Origin: an uncultured Lachnospiraceae bacterium
GTDB taxonomy: Bacteria; Bacillota_A; Clostridia; TANB77; CAG-508
Direction of reading: 5' to 3'
Length of the DNA stretch: 17,296 nt
Assembly: GCA_947165105.1 (NCBI GenBank)
Contig: CAMUZC010000029.1
Location: forward strand, 1-17,296
Below are positions 1 to 6,395 of this stretch, one piece after another. The notes under the pieces are model-generated. The model worked only from the letters and a program-made list of their open reading frames with translations. It searched no databases and was not told the origin of the DNA. The position numbers were made by a program, and so were the translations under genes. Position 1 is the first letter of the stretch, and every line of letters starts with the position of its first letter.

Positions 1-85
1 TAAAACCGGCCAGTAAGCGTACGGAGTGTTAATTATATTTTCTGTGATTACATAATTTTAATATTTGACGGCTCCCCGCAAACTC

Positions 86-373
86 CTACTGTATAACCTT
101 AGGAACCTTAAACATATCCCTCTCTTTTTCAGGTGCATTTGCAAGCAACGCTTCTCTATCCTCGAATTCCTCAATTTCATCTTCTCTAAAAACATTAAAA
201 TTATCATTAGCTCCAATAGTTTCATCTAATCCTTCAACATTAGCATTTTTAACTATTTCAGCAAAATTCAAAATATCTTCCAAATTCAATCTATAATTAT
301 CAATTTCCTCTTCATTAATTTTTAAATCTGATAATTTTGCAATATGTAAAAGTTCTTCCCTACTTACTTGCAT
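86..373 (-). CDS. gatC: Asp-tRNA(Asn)/Glu-tRNA(Gln) amidotransferase subunit C
   Basis: GatC is the small subunit of the GatCAB amidotransferase, which converts Glu-tRNA(Gln) and Asp-tRNA(Asn) to the correctly amidated forms; it wraps around GatA and stabilises its contact with GatB. The product is about 95 aa, the usual family size, and opens with the typical SREELLHIAKLSDLKI helix, followed by the FAEIVKNANVEGLDET segment and a C-terminal KVP motif. An ATG three codons upstream (382) directly abuts the AAAGGAG ribosome site, so I place the start at the second Met (373), which leaves a 9-base spacer. The gene has its own promoter (412-440). gatA and gatB normally follow, but no gatA start is visible in the 85 bases downstream. 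Confidence 0.92.
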   Translation of the reverse strand: MQVSREELLHIAKLSDLKINEEEIDNYRLNLEDILNFAEIVKNANVEGLDETIGANDNFNVFREDEIEEFEDREALLANAPEKERDMFKVPKVIQ

Positions 374-411
374 AAAATTCATCTCCTTTATTTATTCACA
401 ATTTGTCTCTA

Positions 412-440
412 ATTATATAACTTTTTTGGCTAAAAAACAA
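412..440 (-). promoter_or_regulatory. gatC promoter
   Basis: On the minus strand TTGTTT (435-440) and TATAAT (412-417) are separated by exactly 17 bases, 38 bases upstream of the gatC start. It lies just downstream of the terminator of the preceding 52-aa gene, so gatC is transcribed independently of that gene. Confidence 0.75.
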
Positions 441-450
441 GCATTTATAA

Positions 451-485
451 AAAAAAGCCTTGATATTGTGCTATCAAGGCTTTTT
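451..485 (-). terminator. Rho-independent terminator after the 52-aa gene
   Basis: A 9-bp perfect stem (GCCTTGATA 457-465 with TATCAAGGC 472-480) with a 6-base loop is flanked by A6 and T5 runs. It sits two bases past the TAA stop region of the 52-aa minus-strand ORF and ends that transcript; the A/T flanks would let it act in both directions. Confidence 0.9.
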
Positions 486-487
486 CT

Positions 488-646
488 TTATTCATACCAC
501 TCACTATCATCATGATATATGTCGAAATCTGCATCCCCTTCAATCCAATCTATCTCTAACTTGCCTTCGTCAGGATTATGCTGAACTGATGGGCCATTTT
601 TCTTTTGTAACTCCTGAACAACAGGGATTACTTTTCTGTCGTCCAT
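488..646 (-). CDS. Small acidic protein of unknown function (52 aa)
   Basis: I do not recognise this protein. The ORF starts MDDRKVIPVVQELQKKNG and ends in a strongly acidic, aromatic tail (DFDIYHDDSEWYE); there is no signal peptide or membrane segment. Several things support it as a real gene. It has a full transcription unit: a TTGACA promoter at 708-736, an AAAGGA ribosome site 11 bases upstream of the ATG, and a strong terminator immediately after the stop. Its codons are also noticeably richer in G and C than those of dtd or gatC on either side. It lies between dtd and gatC on the same strand. The promoter closely resembles that of the acidic 126-aa gene at 1405-1785, which suggests shared regulation. 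Function cannot be inferred. Confidence 0.7.
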   Translation of the reverse strand: MDDRKVIPVVQELQKKNGPSVQHNPDEGKLEIDWIEGDADFDIYHDDSEWYE

Positions 647-676
647 AATCTTTGGATTCCTTTCATAAATTTCAAC

Positions 677-693
677 TATAACACTTAGTTATA
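677..693. repeat. Perfect palindrome in the leader of the 52-aa gene
   Basis: TATAAC-ACTTA-GTTATA is a 6+5+6 perfect inverted repeat, between the -10 box (708-713) and the ribosome site of the 52-aa gene. It could be an operator or a small leader hairpin; AT-richness makes chance possible. Confidence 0.35.
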
Positions 694-707
694 TGAATGA
701 TAAATTT

Positions 708-736
708 ATGCTAACATTCTTGTCGATTTTTGTCAA
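708..736 (-). promoter_or_regulatory. Promoter of the 52-aa gene (extended -10)
   Basis: TTGACA (731-736) is followed after 17 bases by TAGCAT (708-713), preceded by TG at the extended -10 position. The predicted leader is about 55 bases long. Confidence 0.6.
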
Positions 737-754
737 ATATCATTTTGAACTAAT

Positions 755-803
755 ATCTGTCCCAACTTTTAAAAATTTAAAATTTTCTCCGTCCCCAATT
801 TAC
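755..803 (-). repeat. GGGGACGG-type intergenic repeat after dtd
   Basis: On the minus strand ATTGGGGACGG starts inside the dtd stop codon (TAA), and a second, related GTTGGGACAG follows about 28 bases later in the same orientation; between them lies an A/T palindromic stretch (AAAATTTTAAATTTT). The same GGG(G)ACG core occurs in the adhE leader (5884-5893) and between ogg and addB (16354-16363). It is consistent with a degenerate small dispersed repeat. Confidence 0.45.
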
Positions 804-1246
804 AAGTCTTCACTATCCAAAATAATAGTAACAGGTCCATCATTTAACAATTCAACTTTCATGTCAGCACCAAAAACTCCAGTTTCAACTCCATATCCAT
901 TTTCTTTACACATTCTTACAATATATTCATATAATTCATTAGCATACTCCGGCTTTGCAGCGTTTACGAAAGATGGTCTATTTCCTTTTTTACAATCCGC
1001 ATATAATGTAAACTGAGATACTAATAAAAGTTTTCCATCTACATCTTTTAATGATAAATTCATTTTATCATTTTCATCACTAAAAACTCTTAAATTTAAT
1101 AATTTTTTTATCATTAAATCAGCAATTTCTTTTGTATCATTGTGTGTTATTCCTATTAACACCATAAATCCATTATCAATTTTTCCTTCAATTTTATCAT
1201 TTACTTTCACGGTAGCTCCGTTAACTCTTTGAATTACAAATCTCAT
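800..1246 (-). CDS. dtd: D-aminoacyl-tRNA deacylase
   Basis: Dtd hydrolyses D-amino acids (and glycine on tRNA-Ala) from mischarged tRNAs, preventing their entry into protein. The 148-aa length is the family norm. The N-terminus [15 protein letters not shown] and both active-site signatures are present: SQFTLY at residues 77-82 and the NDGPVT loop at 135-140 (the cross-subunit Gly-Pro motif of the homodimer). The start is supported by AAGGAG 10 bases upstream, and the gene has its own promoter at 1286-1314. The stop codon merges with the start of a GGGGACGG repeat. In many Firmicutes dtd follows relA; here it stands alone between two genes of unknown function. Confidence 0.96.
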   Translation of the reverse strand: MRFVIQRVNGATVKVNDKIEGKIDNGFMVLIGITHNDTKEIADLMIKKLLNLRVFSDENDKMNLSLKDVDGKLLLVSQFTLYADCKKGNRPSFVNAAKPEYANELYEYIVRMCKENGYGVETGVFGADMKVELLNDGPVTIILDSEDL

Positions 1247-1285
1247 TAAATCATTTCTCCTTTTAATCTAGTCAAATACATTTTC

Positions 1286-1314
1286 ATATTATCATTAAAA
1301 TTACATTTTATCAA
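1286..1314 (-). promoter_or_regulatory. dtd promoter (extended -10)
   Basis: TTGATA (1309-1314), a 17-base spacer and TAATAT (1286-1291) with TG one base upstream of the -10; it starts about 40 bases before the dtd ATG. Confidence 0.65.
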
Positions 1315-1360
1315 CTTATCAATAAAATGATAACTATCTGATAAAAAAATCCCTATTATG

Positions 1361-1395
1361 AAAAAAAATCACCCCCAGAACAACTGGGAGCGATT
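1361..1395 (-). terminator. Terminator after the 126-aa gene
   Basis: On the minus strand the arms AATC-CTCCCAG and CTGGG-GATT pair around a TTGTT loop and are followed by eight Ts (the A run at 1361-1368). It lies ten bases past the stop of the acidic 126-aa gene. Confidence 0.85.
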
Positions 1396-1404
1396 AATAA
1401 ATTA

Positions 1405-1785
1405 TTAGATTTCGTCTTCGTCAGATTCCATATCCTCTGCCCCTTCAAGCATTCTTTCCTCAAGGATTTCAGAATACTTGTCAAGGTTGCCGTCAACATC
1501 TCTGTATATTTGAGCATGCTCCAGCATTGCGTTGTATATGCCCTCGGCATCCTCATGAACATATACCTCTTCCTCCATGTCTGCATCAAGAATATCGTCG
1601 CCTACATCTAAAGTGTCGAAGTACTGCTCATTTTCTTCAATCTTTTTTCCGTCCTGGTATACATCGATGTTTATACCATCAGGTACAAGGTTGATACAAG
1701 AGCAAGCGTCTGTTGTTATAACAGATACCCGTCCGTGAGTAGACATAACTTCTTCCATTTCTGAGAAAACTTTGTAGTTGGCCAT
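1405..1785 (-). CDS. Acidic protein of unknown function (126 aa)
   Basis: I do not recognise the family. The product is soluble, with no signal or membrane segment, and 37 of its 126 residues are Asp or Glu, concentrated in the second half and the extreme C-terminus (ESDEDEI). A small Cys pair (CSC, near residues 28-30) sits in the N-terminal half, which looks like a beta-rich fold (RVSVITTDACSCINLVPDG, then NIDVYQDGKKI). AGAGGAGG lies 7 bases upstream of the ATG, and the gene has its own promoter and a strong terminator, so it is surely expressed. Codon use is clearly more GC-rich than in neighbouring hslO and dtd (many GAC, GAG, GGC, CTT), hinting at foreign origin or different selection. 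A perfect palindrome covers the start codon. Confidence 0.85.
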   Translation of the reverse strand: MANYKVFSEMEEVMSTHGRVSVITTDACSCINLVPDGINIDVYQDGKKIEENEQYFDTLDVGDDILDADMEEEVYVHEDAEGIYNAMLEHAQIYRDVDGNLDKYSEILEERMLEGAEDMESDEDEI

Positions 1786-1794
1786 AAAATGGCC
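1780..1794. promoter_or_regulatory. Start-codon palindrome of the 126-aa gene
   Basis: GGCCAT-AAA-ATGGCC (6+3+6) pairs the start codon with the bases joined to the Shine-Dalgarno sequence. In the mRNA this could mask translation initiation. The loop is only three bases, so stability is modest. Confidence 0.4.
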
Positions 1795-1838
1795 TCCTCT
1801 CTAAATTTATTTTGCATAACGGTGTACGCAATATAATT

Positions 1839-1867
1839 ATGTTAACATTTTTACTTGAATTTGTCAA
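1839..1867 (-). promoter_or_regulatory. Promoter of the 126-aa gene (extended -10)
   Basis: TTGACA (1862-1867), 17 bases, then TAACAT (1839-1844) preceded by TG. The -35 box begins one base after the hslO stop codon. Spacer end and -10 flank (AATGTTARCATAA) match the promoter of the 52-aa gene. Confidence 0.65.
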
Positions 1868-1868
1868 A

Positions 1869-2747
1869 CTATTTAACTAATTTTCTTAAATCTTCTTCAT
1901 TAAATAAGTATTTCTTATTGCAAAAATGACATACTAACTCTGCTTTACCATCTTTTTCAATTATATCTTTAATCTCGTCTTTACCAATAGTAATAAGGTT
2001 TCTTTCCATTTTTTCTTTTGAACAATTACACTCATAATGTGGAATTAAATCATCTTCAAAATACATTAGATTTTGATCTCCTGTAACTATTTCAGCAATT
2101 TCGATTAATTCTTTTCCATCATCTAACATTTTACTAATGCTATCCGCATTTTTTAATGCTTCTTCTATCTTTACTATATCTTCTTCTGTTGCATCTGGCA
2201 TTAAAGTAATCAAATAACCTCCTGCTGCTCTTACACCATTTTTGTCTACTAATACTCCTAATGCAACAACTGTTGGAGTTTGTTCTGATTTAGCAAAATA
2301 ATTTGTAAAGTCTTCTGCTATTTCTCCAGAAACTATTGGTGTCATTCCAACATATGGTTCTTTCATTCCAATGTCTTTTATAATATATATCATTCCGCTT
2401 TTTCCAACAGCTTCACCAACATTTAATTTTCCATTTTCTGGATTTAAAGGAATATCTACATGTGGATTTGAAACATATCCTTTAACATTTCCATTGTTAT
2501 CTGCTACAACAGTCATCGCACCAATAGGTCCATTCCCCTTTACTTGAGTTGTAATTGTTCCTTTTTCACCTTTCATTTCTTTTCCTAGTAAACTTGTTAT
2601 TGTAAGCAATCTTCCTAAAGCTGCAGTCGCAGTTGGACTTAAATCATGCAATTTACGTGCTTCTTCAACCATATTCGTTGATTTAATACATCTAACATTT
2701 ACTTTTCCATTATGTGCTAAACAGCTAATTATTTTATCATTATTCAT
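1869..2747 (-). CDS. hslO: Redox-activated chaperone Hsp33
   Basis: Hsp33 is a cytoplasmic holdase that is switched on by oxidative unfolding: oxidation of four zinc-bound cysteines releases zinc and exposes a client-binding surface. Those cysteines are present near the C-terminus as C240-x-C242 and C273-x2-C276 (numbered from the chosen start). The N-terminal body carries family features such as the TATAALGRLL helix and the KGNGPIG segment. The frame is open to an ATG at 2810, but I choose M22 (2747): GAGGTG lies 6 bases before it, and a good promoter (2782-2810) overlaps the longer start, so that start would not be transcribed. The resulting 292 aa matches the usual length. It is divergent from the 76-aa gene. 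Confidence 0.95.
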   Translation of the reverse strand: MNNDKIISCLAHNGKVNVRCIKSTNMVEEARKLHDLSPTATAALGRLLTITSLLGKEMKGEKGTITTQVKGNGPIGAMTVVADNNGNVKGYVSNPHVDIPLNPENGKLNVGEAVGKSGMIYIIKDIGMKEPYVGMTPIVSGEIAEDFTNYFAKSEQTPTVVALGVLVDKNGVRAAGGYLITLMPDATEEDIVKIEEALKNADSISKMLDDGKELIEIAEIVTGDQNLMYFEDDLIPHYECNCSKEKMERNLITIGKDEIKDIIEKDGKAELVCHFCNKKYLFNEEDLRKLVK

Positions 2748-2781
2748 TAATTTCACCTCATATTTTTTTACATTTCCTATA

Positions 2782-2810
2782 GTTATATCACATTTTTCAT
2801 ATTTAAACAA
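2782..2810 (-). promoter_or_regulatory. hslO promoter
   Basis: TTGTTT (2805-2810), 17 bases, TATAAC (2782-2787), about 35 bases upstream of the chosen hslO start. Confidence 0.65.
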
Positions 2811-2888
2811 TGTTTAAAGCCTATATTTCATAAGTAAATTTGATTTTTTTATTTTTTCTTATTTTACAAATTTATTGTCATAATTTAC

Positions 2889-2917
2889 TAGACTTTTGCA
2901 TATATATATGTTATACT
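2889..2917 (+). promoter_or_regulatory. Promoter of the 76-aa gene (extended -10)
   Basis: TAGACT (2889-2894), 17 bases, TATACT (2912-2917) with TG one base upstream of the -10 box. It is divergent from the hslO promoter. Confidence 0.6.
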
Positions 2918-2967
2918 AAGTTGTCGCTATGTGCGTTTAGTAAATAACGGATGGAGGAATAATTTCC

Positions 2968-3198
2968 ATGTTTAATCAATTTCCTGGCTATTCAGAACAA
3001 GAAATAGCTGAAGCTCGCAAAAAGGTGAAGGAACTAGCCAATGAAGCAAAAAAAGCAATTAAAGGGCAGAATCGTCAAAATCTCAAATCAACAATGGATG
3101 ATGTAGAAGAATATTATAACACTGCACCAACTTGTTGTAGAAAAGATTTAAGAAATATTCTGTTTGACCTAGGGAAACACTTAGCGAAAGTATCTTAA
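2968..3198 (+). CDS. Small helical protein of unknown function (76 aa)
   Basis: I do not recognise this protein. It is predicted from its residues to be mostly alpha-helical and charged, with lysine-rich heptad-like stretches (ARKKVKELANEAKKAIKGQ) followed by an acidic segment (DDVEEYY) and an adjacent Cys-Cys pair (residues 56-57). There is no membrane segment or signal peptide. GGATGGAGG precedes the ATG with a 10-base spacer, its own promoter lies 50 bases upstream, and a strong terminator follows directly, so it is an independently transcribed gene. It diverges from hslO and converges on adhE; nothing in the context tells its role. Confidence 0.8.
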   Translation: MFNQFPGYSEQEIAEARKKVKELANEAKKAIKGQNRQNLKSTMDDVEEYYNTAPTCCRKDLRNILFDLGKHLAKVS

Positions 3199-3202
3199 TT
3201 TT

Positions 3203-3230
3203 AAAAGCAGAGGGCACTCCCTCTGCTTTT
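3203..3230. terminator. Bidirectional terminator between the 76-aa gene and adhE
   Basis: GCAGAGGG (3207-3214) pairs with CCCTCTGC (3219-3226) around a 4-base loop, with an A run on the left and a T run on the right, so it can stop the 76-aa transcript and also the opposing adhE transcript ending at 3251. Confidence 0.9.
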
Positions 3231-3250
3231 TCCTTTTATATATAATAAAT

Positions 3251-5860
3251 TTAAATCTCTTTTCCATAATAAGCATCTAGTAAAATTTCCTTTAATTCAG
3301 CAACCAATGGTAAACGTGGATTTGCAGTAGTACATTGATCTTCGAAAGCTCTATCTGCAAGCATATCTACCTTTGCTAAATACTCTTCTTCTGAGATTCC
3401 TGCTTCTTTAAATGATGCTGGAATATTTAAATCTTTATTTAATTTTTGAATTTCTTTTATTAAAGATGAAACTCCTTCTTCAACTGTTGAAGCATCAAAT
3501 CCCATTTTTCTTGAGATTTCTGCGTATTTTTGGTCTGCTATAAAATATTCATATTTAGGGAATGAAACAAACTTTGTAGGTTTGCTTGCATTATATTTTA
3601 TAACATAAGGTAATAAGATTGCATTTAATCTTCCATGTGGTAAGTGGAACTCTGCACCTAATTTATGTGCTAATGAATGGCAAACTCCTAAAAATGCATT
3701 TGTAAATGCCATACCTGCTATTGTACTTGCATTATGCATTTTTTCTCTTGCATACTTATTTGTTCCATTATTATACGCTTCTCTTAAATTTTTGAAAACT
3801 AATTCAACAGCTTTTTCGGCCAATCCATCTGTATAATCAGATGCCATGTTTGAAACATATGCTTCTAATGCATGTGTTAAAACATCCATACCTGTATCTG
3901 CTGTAATAGATTGAGGTAAACTCATTACTAGGTCTGGATCAACAATTGCAACATCTGGTGTTAATTCATAATCTGCTAATGGATATTTTTTGTTAATCTT
4001 TTTATCTGAAATAACAGCAAATGATGTAACTTCTGAACCTGTTCCTGATGTTGTTGGAATTGCAACCATTTGAGCTTTTACACCTAATTTAGGGAATTTG
4101 TATGTACGTTTACGAATATCCATAAATTTAAGTTTCATTCCTTCTGGATCTGCATCTGGATGTTCATAGAATAACCACATTCCTTTTGCAGCATCTATTG
4201 CACTTCCTCCACCTAGAGCTATAATAACGTCTGGCTTAAATTCATTCATCATTTGAACACCTCTATTTACTGTTTCAAATGATGGATCTGATTCAACATC
4301 TGAGAATATTTCAGAATGAACATAATCAGCTCTTTTTCTTAAATGATATAATATTTTATCTACATAACCTAATTTAACCATACCTGGATCTGTAACTATG
4401 AAAGCTCTTGTAATTTCAGGCATTTTTTCTAAATATTGAATTGAACCTGCTTCAAAATAAATTTTATCTGGAATTTTAAACCATTGCATATTAACCCTCC
4501 TCTTAGCAACTCTTTTTACATTTATTAAATTAACACTTGATACATTTGCAGTTGTTGAGTTTCCACCAAATGTTCCACAACCCAATGTAAGTGATGGCAT
4601 ATTTGTATTATAAATGTCACCAATTGCACCATGTGTTGATGGTGAATTAACTATAATTCTTCCAGCTTTAACTGTTTCTGAGAATTTTAAGATTGTTTCA
4701 TCATCTTCTGAGTGAATAACTGCTGAATGTCCTAATCCTCCAAACTCTATTAATTTTTCTGCTAAATTAATACCTTCATCTGCGCTATCAACAATGTAAT
4801 ATGCAAGAACAGGGCTTAGTTTCTCTTTTGAAAATGGATATTCTACTCCTACCCCATTTTCTTGTAAAACTAAAACTTTAGTTTCTTTTGGAACTTCGAA
4901 ACCTGCTTTTTTAGCAATATTATATGGACTTTTTCCTACTATATCTGCATTTAAAGCGCAACCTTTTTCCTCAATAAACATACTGCATTTTAATTGTTCT
5001 GTTTGCTCTGGAGTCATAAAATAGCATCCAGCTTGTTTCATTAATCTTTCAAATTCATCTTTAATTTCTCTATCAACAATAACAGATTGTTCAGATGCAC
5101 AAATCATACCATTATCAAATGATTTTGATAAAACTAAATCATTTACAGATGTCTCTAATTTGGCTGTTTTATCAATATAGCAAGGTACATTTCCAGGTCC
5201 AACTCCAAGTGCTGGTTTTCCGCATGAATATGCAGCTTTAACCATTCCTGTTCCACCTGTTGCTAAAATTAAGTTTACGTCTGGATGATTCATTAAATAA
5301 TTTGTTGCTGTTATTGATGGTTCTTCAATCCATAATATACAGTTTTCAGGAGCACCTGCTTTAATTGCAGCGTCTCTAACTGTTTTTGCTGCTTCAACAC
5401 TACATTTTTGTGCTGATGGATGGAATCCAAAAATAATAACATTTCTTGTTTTTGCTGCTATTATTGATTTAAACATTGTTGTTGCAGTTGGGTTTGTAAC
5501 AGGTGTTACCCCTGCAATTATTCCAACTGGTTCAGCTATGCTAACATATCCTTCCTCTTCATTTTCATCTATTACTCCGACAGTTTTGTCATATTTTATA
5601 CTATGATAAATATATTCTGTTGCAAACATATTTTTAGTAATCTTGTCCTCATATATTCCACGACCTGTTTCTTCAACAGCCATTTTAGCAAGTTCCATGT
5701 GTCTTTCTAAACCAGCCATAGACATTGCTTTTATAATATTGTTTACTTGGTCTTGGTCTAACTTTAAGTATTCCTCTGATGCCTTTTTTGCTTTTGCTAC
5801 TAAATCATCAACCATAGATTTAATACGCATTTTTTCTTCTTCGCTAATTTCTTGTGCCAT
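3251..5860 (-). CDS. adhE: Bifunctional acetaldehyde-CoA/alcohol dehydrogenase
   Basis: AdhE reduces acetyl-CoA to acetaldehyde and then to ethanol, regenerating two NAD+ per acetyl-CoA during fermentation; family members polymerise into spirosomes. The 869-aa product has the full fusion. An N-terminal aldehyde dehydrogenase domain (about residues 1-440) carries the catalytic Cys254 in [12 protein letters not shown]-terminal iron-dependent alcohol dehydrogenase domain follows, with the [12 protein letters not shown] nucleotide loop and the metal-binding histidines in THALEAYVS and [25 protein letters not shown] lies 9 bases upstream of the ATG. The promoter at 5959-5986 is an exact consensus, implying high expression, and a foldable leader of about 90 bases separates promoter and start. 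No convincing Rex operator was found. Confidence 0.98.
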   Translation of the reverse strand: MAQEISEEEKMRIKSMVDDLVAKAKKASEEYLKLDQDQVNNIIKAMSMAGLERHMELAKMAVEETGRGIYEDKITKNMFATEYIYHSIKYDKTVGVIDENEEEGYVSIAEPVGIIAGVTPVTNPTATTMFKSIIAAKTRNVIIFGFHPSAQKCSVEAAKTVRDAAIKAGAPENCILWIEEPSITATNYLMNHPDVNLILATGGTGMVKAAYSCGKPALGVGPGNVPCYIDKTAKLETSVNDLVLSKSFDNGMICASEQSVIVDREIKDEFERLMKQAGCYFMTPEQTEQLKCSMFIEEKGCALNADIVGKSPYNIAKKAGFEVPKETKVLVLQENGVGVEYPFSKEKLSPVLAYYIVDSADEGINLAEKLIEFGGLGHSAVIHSEDDETILKFSETVKAGRIIVNSPSTHGAIGDIYNTNMPSLTLGCGTFGGNSTTANVSSVNLINVKRVAKRRVNMQWFKIPDKIYFEAGSIQYLEKMPEITRAFIVTDPGMVKLGYVDKILYHLRKRADYVHSEIFSDVESDPSFETVNRGVQMMNEFKPDVIIALGGGSAIDAAKGMWLFYEHPDADPEGMKLKFMDIRKRTYKFPKLGVKAQMVAIPTTSGTGSEVTSFAVISDKKINKKYPLADYELTPDVAIVDPDLVMSLPQSITADTGMDVLTHALEAYVSNMASDYTDGLAEKAVELVFKNLREAYNNGTNKYAREKMHNASTIAGMAFTNAFLGVCHSLAHKLGAEFHLPHGRLNAILLPYVIKYNASKPTKFVSFPKYEYFIADQKYAEISRKMGFDASTVEEGVSSLIKEIQKLNKDLNIPASFKEAGISEEEYLAKVDMLADRAFEDQCTTANPRLPLVAELKEILLDAYYGKEI

Positions 5861-5883
5861 GTTTTACTTCCTCCTTTTTGTGC

Positions 5884-5945
5884 CATTGGGGACGTAGATT
5901 TGTGGCATTATATTTCAAATATAATCTCCACCACAATGCCCAATG
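5884..5945 (-). promoter_or_regulatory. Long nested hairpin in the adhE leader
   Basis: Three nested perfect arm pairs: CATTGGG/CCCAATG (5884-5890 with 5939-5945), TTGTGG/CCACAA (5900-5905 with 5931-5936) and a 9+1+9 palindrome ATTATATTT-AAATATAAT (5907-5925). They lie entirely between the adhE promoter and its Shine-Dalgarno site, so the mRNA leader should fold into one long interrupted stem. One outer arm carries the GGGGACG motif shared with two other intergenic sites, so the hairpin may be an inserted repeat rather than an evolved riboregulator. No known riboswitch class was recognised. Confidence 0.65.
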
Positions 5946-5958
5946 ATGTATCACAATT

Positions 5959-5986
5959 ATTATATATTATTCCCTTTTTTTGTCAA
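5959..5986 (-). promoter_or_regulatory. adhE promoter
   Basis: TTGACA (5981-5986) and TATAAT (5959-5964), both full consensus, spaced by 16 bases; the predicted transcript start is near 5952. Confidence 0.8.
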
Positions 5987-6054
5987 CAATTTTCCATTGA
6001 CATTTTTCGAGATTTTTATGGTATTTAAAACATTAAATTTTTTAATAAAATAAT

Positions 6055-6085
6055 AAAAAAACAGAAGAATAAATCTATTCTTCTG
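6055..6085 (-). terminator. Terminator after the 34-aa membrane protein gene
   Basis: A 10-bp perfect stem (6062-6071 with 6076-6085, CAGAAGAATA arms), a 4-base loop, and seven Ts on the minus strand (A run 6055-6061), ten bases after the TGA stop. Confidence 0.9.
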
Positions 6086-6095
6086 CCTTTGAAAA

Positions 6096-6200
6096 TCACC
6101 TTGCAATTGCATAAAACAAAACTGTAAGCACAACGACATCAATGAATTTCATAATGTTGGTTGCAACAAATTGTTTATCTGATGAACTCCAGTTTTTCAT
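6096..6200 (-). CDS. Single-pass membrane microprotein (34 aa)
   Basis: I do not recognise it by name. The sequence runs MKNWSSSDKQFVATNIMKF and then a hydrophobic helix (IDVVVLTVLFYAIA, about residues 20-33) ending in a single Arg, so it should sit in the membrane as one pass with a short polar N-terminus. Although tiny, it has every mark of a gene: AAGGGGG 8 bases upstream of the ATG, a near-consensus extended promoter 46 bases upstream, and a strong terminator directly after the TGA. It is a self-contained transcription unit upstream of adhE and on the same strand. It could act on a membrane complex or be the toxin of a type I toxin-antitoxin pair, but no antisense RNA promoter was established. 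Confidence 0.75.
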   Translation of the reverse strand: MKNWSSSDKQFVATNIMKFIDVVVLTVLFYAIAR

Positions 6201-6245
6201 TATAAATTCCCCCTTGTGGTAATCGTATATTTTTAATAGGTAACT

Positions 6246-6274
6246 ATTGTACCATAAAACCATTCAAATTTCAA
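6246..6274 (-). promoter_or_regulatory. Promoter of the 34-aa gene (extended -10)
   Basis: TTGAAA (6269-6274), 17 bases, TACAAT (6246-6251) with TG one base upstream of the -10. Confidence 0.75.
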
Positions 6275-6395
6275 GTTTTAATTCAATTTTTCGTTCGCCA
6301 ATAATCGACATATTCCAACATTCTACTTTCCTAAAATAGCTCCATAATACTCATGTTCTTTACATTTTACAACTTTGGTAAGATTTTTATCAGCT

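Noticed and set aside
460..648. 62-codon plus-strand frame between gatC and dtd
   Set aside because: It starts inside the terminator stem and is the complement of the better-supported 52-aa gene.
693..1016. Plus-strand frame of 107 codons
   Set aside because: Antisense shadow of dtd, with no ribosome site; it also crosses the promoter of the 52-aa gene.
2748..2810. Longer N-terminus of Hsp33 starting at 2810
   Set aside because: The extra 21 residues overlap a good promoter, lack a ribosome site and are not typical of the family.
5940..5990. Rex operator near the adhE promoter
   Set aside because: TTGTTGACAA and TTGTGATACA are only partial matches to the Rex palindrome; no full inverted half-sites with correct spacing are present.
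5960..6142. 60-codon minus-strand frame upstream of adhE
   Set aside because: It runs through the terminator of the 34-aa gene and the adhE promoter in a different frame from the well-supported 34-aa gene, and has no ribosome site.
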